A DNA stretch of 7,071 nucleotides from Dehalococcoidales bacterium. Lineage in GTDB: Bacteria > Chloroflexota > Dehalococcoidia > Dehalococcoidales > Fen-1064. The stretch spans positions 1-7,071 of the forward strand of contig JAQTPO010000101.1 of assembly GCA_028712845.1 (NCBI GenBank), in the 5' to 3' direction. The position numbers were made by a program, and so were the translations under genes. This document shows positions 6,208 through 7,071 of this stretch, one piece after another. Position 1 is the stretch's first letter. Each line of letters starts with the position of its first letter. Below the pieces are notes generated by a model. It saw only the letters and a list, made by a program, of their open reading frames with translations. It did no database searches and was not told the origin of the DNA.

Positions 6208-6964
6208 GCGTAAGAATCTCCTTTGCCAGATTCCGATATTCATCAGCCCCCAGTGACTTTGAGGCATAGAAGTTTATCGGCATTTCATGAACTGGCCCTT
6301 CTGCCAGCTTTGTATGTCGGTATATGATTGTGGAAAAGACAAGATCGCCGAAAGTCTGCAGAATGCTGTCAGATACCTCTTTGCTCATTCTAGTGCGCCT
6401 ATCGTACATAGTCCTGAGCACACCTTCTATCATAAGGGCAGGGTTTACATCTTCCCTTACAAGGTTGATTATCTGTAGGAGATGCTTTACCCCGTACAAA
6501 GTAAGCGGCTCGCATTGGACTGGAATAAGGACACTGTCCGCAGCCGCCAGCGCATTAACAACAAGAATACCTAATGTAGGCGGACAATCAATGAAAATAT
6601 AATCAAACTCTTCTTTTAAAGGAGCAAGCTTTTTATGCAGGGCTTTCTCACGCCCGATTCTCCCTGCCAGTTCAGATTCTGCCATAGCTAAGTCCATATT
6701 GGATGGGACTATGGAAAAGTTAAGGGTTGGCTTTCTTATTATGGCGCTCTTCATATCTACTTTGGGATCAACCAGAACATGGTGGATAGACTTTTCAACC
6801 TTGAGCGGATTAATACCTATACTGACCGTAAATGATGCCTGAGGATCAAGGTCTACGATAAGGACAGTCTTACCCATATCGCTGAGACTTGCCCCTAGGT
6901 TAATGCAAGTGGTAGTTTTCCCCGTTCCGCCCTTGTGTTGGGATATAGCAATTATTTTCCCCAT
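6197..6964 (-). CDS. parA: ParA/Soj-type MinD-superfamily ATPase
   Basis: ParA ATPases dimerise with ATP, bind DNA nonspecifically and position chromosomes, plasmids or protein cargo on the nucleoid. The 255-residue protein has the deviant Walker A KGGTGKTT (11-18), with signature Lys11 and catalytic Lys16. It also has VDLDPQAS (37-44, with Asp40) and Walker B FIDCPP (124-129, Asp126). The GVLRTMYDRRTRMSKEV stretch is typical of Soj-like members. There is no N-terminal helix-turn-helix, as in Soj and small plasmid ParA proteins. The ATG at 6964 follows GGGGGAG with six bases between. The next gene overlaps by 11 bases and is a coiled-coil protein rather than ParB. The symbol reflects the family only; plasmid or chromosome partition is not shown, and an orphan cargo-positioning ParA fits as well. 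Confidence 0.9.
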   Translation of the reverse strand: MGKIIAISQHKGGTGKTTTCINLGASLSDMGKTVLIVDLDPQASFTVSIGINPLKVEKSIHHVLVDPKVDMKSAIIRKPTLNFSIVPSNMDLAMAESELAGRIGREKALHKKLAPLKEEFDYIFIDCPPTLGILVVNALAAADSVLIPVQCEPLTLYGVKHLLQIINLVREDVNPALMIEGVLRTMYDRRTRMSKEVSDSILQTFGDLVFSTIIYRHTKLAEGPVHEMPINFYASKSLGADEYRNLAKEILTHES

Positions 6965-7007
6965 TTTAATCTCCCCCTTCGTTTTCTGGGATATTGTCCT
7001 GCTTGCT

Positions 7008-7071
7008 TATGGTTGATACTAAGTCTCTCTATTATGAGGTTTAATCCAATTTCAATCAAATCATGGCCTGA
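7008..7071 (-). repeat. Right copy of 64-base imperfect inverted repeat
   Basis: This is the partner of 4164-4227 in opposite orientation, about 77% identical without gaps, with 23 of 24 bases identical in the core at 7040-7063. It lies 43 bases upstream of the parA start and contains the probable parA promoter. The internal dyad of the left copy is weaker here: TATGGTTGATACT (7008-7020) against AATTTCAATCAAA (7048-7060) pairs at about 9 of 13. The repeat may continue past the window end. Confidence 0.75.
7031..7059 (-). promoter_or_regulatory. Likely promoter of the parA operon
   Basis: On the minus strand TTGATT (7059-7054) and CATAAT (7036-7031) are separated by 17 bases, four-of-six and five-of-six matches to consensus. 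A transcript would start near 7024, leaving a leader of about 60 bases that contains the GGGGGAG ribosome site of parA. The promoter lies wholly inside the right copy of the 64-base repeat. Anything binding that repeat would therefore affect the operon. Confidence 0.55.

Noticed and set aside
6208..6267. Upstream extension of the coiled-coil gene to the ATG at 6267
   Set aside because: It would overlap parA by 71 bases, and the AAAGGAG site supports the ATG at 6207.

Overview
The window (7071 bases, moderate GC) looks like chromosomal DNA of an anaerobic bacterium. Clues are a large Cys-rich iron-sulfur protein, a CaiB-type CoA-transferase and an NDP-forming acyl-CoA synthetase subunit, a mix common in uncultured Dehalococcoidia (Chloroflexota) and sulfate-reducing-type bacteria. 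The taxon is inferred from gene content only and is not certain. No rRNA, tRNA, CRISPR array, transposase or integrase was seen.

Left half (1-3811), CoA and redox metabolism. A ferredoxin-domain protein, cut by the window start, runs rightwards to 913 and is followed by a clear intrinsic terminator (959-992). A CaiB/BaiF CoA-transferase gene (1014-2204, minus) and an NDP-forming acyl-CoA synthetase alpha-type gene (2363-3811, plus) diverge from a shared 158-base intergenic region. Together they suggest activation and CoA exchange of carboxylic acids, with low-potential electron transfer nearby. No substrate can be named.

Middle (3845-4354). A 72-residue protein of unknown family is encoded on the minus strand (3845-4063). 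It lies behind a sigma70-type promoter that matches consensus exactly (TTGACA, 17 bases, TATAAT), with an operator-like dyad over the -10 box. The 291 bases between this gene and the next are AT-rich and hold repeat structure. No gene was found there.

Right half (4355-6964, all minus). A three-gene operon reads leftwards: a ParA/Soj-type ATPase, then a 176-residue coiled-coil protein whose start overlaps the parA end by 11 bases, then, 11 bases later, a HI0933/YhiN-type flavoprotein. No ParB is present where one would normally follow parA. The coiled-coil protein may instead be a partner or adaptor for the ATPase.

The most unusual signal is a pair of about 64-base imperfect inverted repeats, at 4164-4227 and 7008-7071, about 77% identical without gaps and bracketing the parA operon. 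The right copy contains the likely parA promoter and runs to the window edge. The pair could be a duplicated regulatory site, a ParA-system DNA site, or the ends of a non-autonomous or decayed mobile unit. The sequence alone does not decide.
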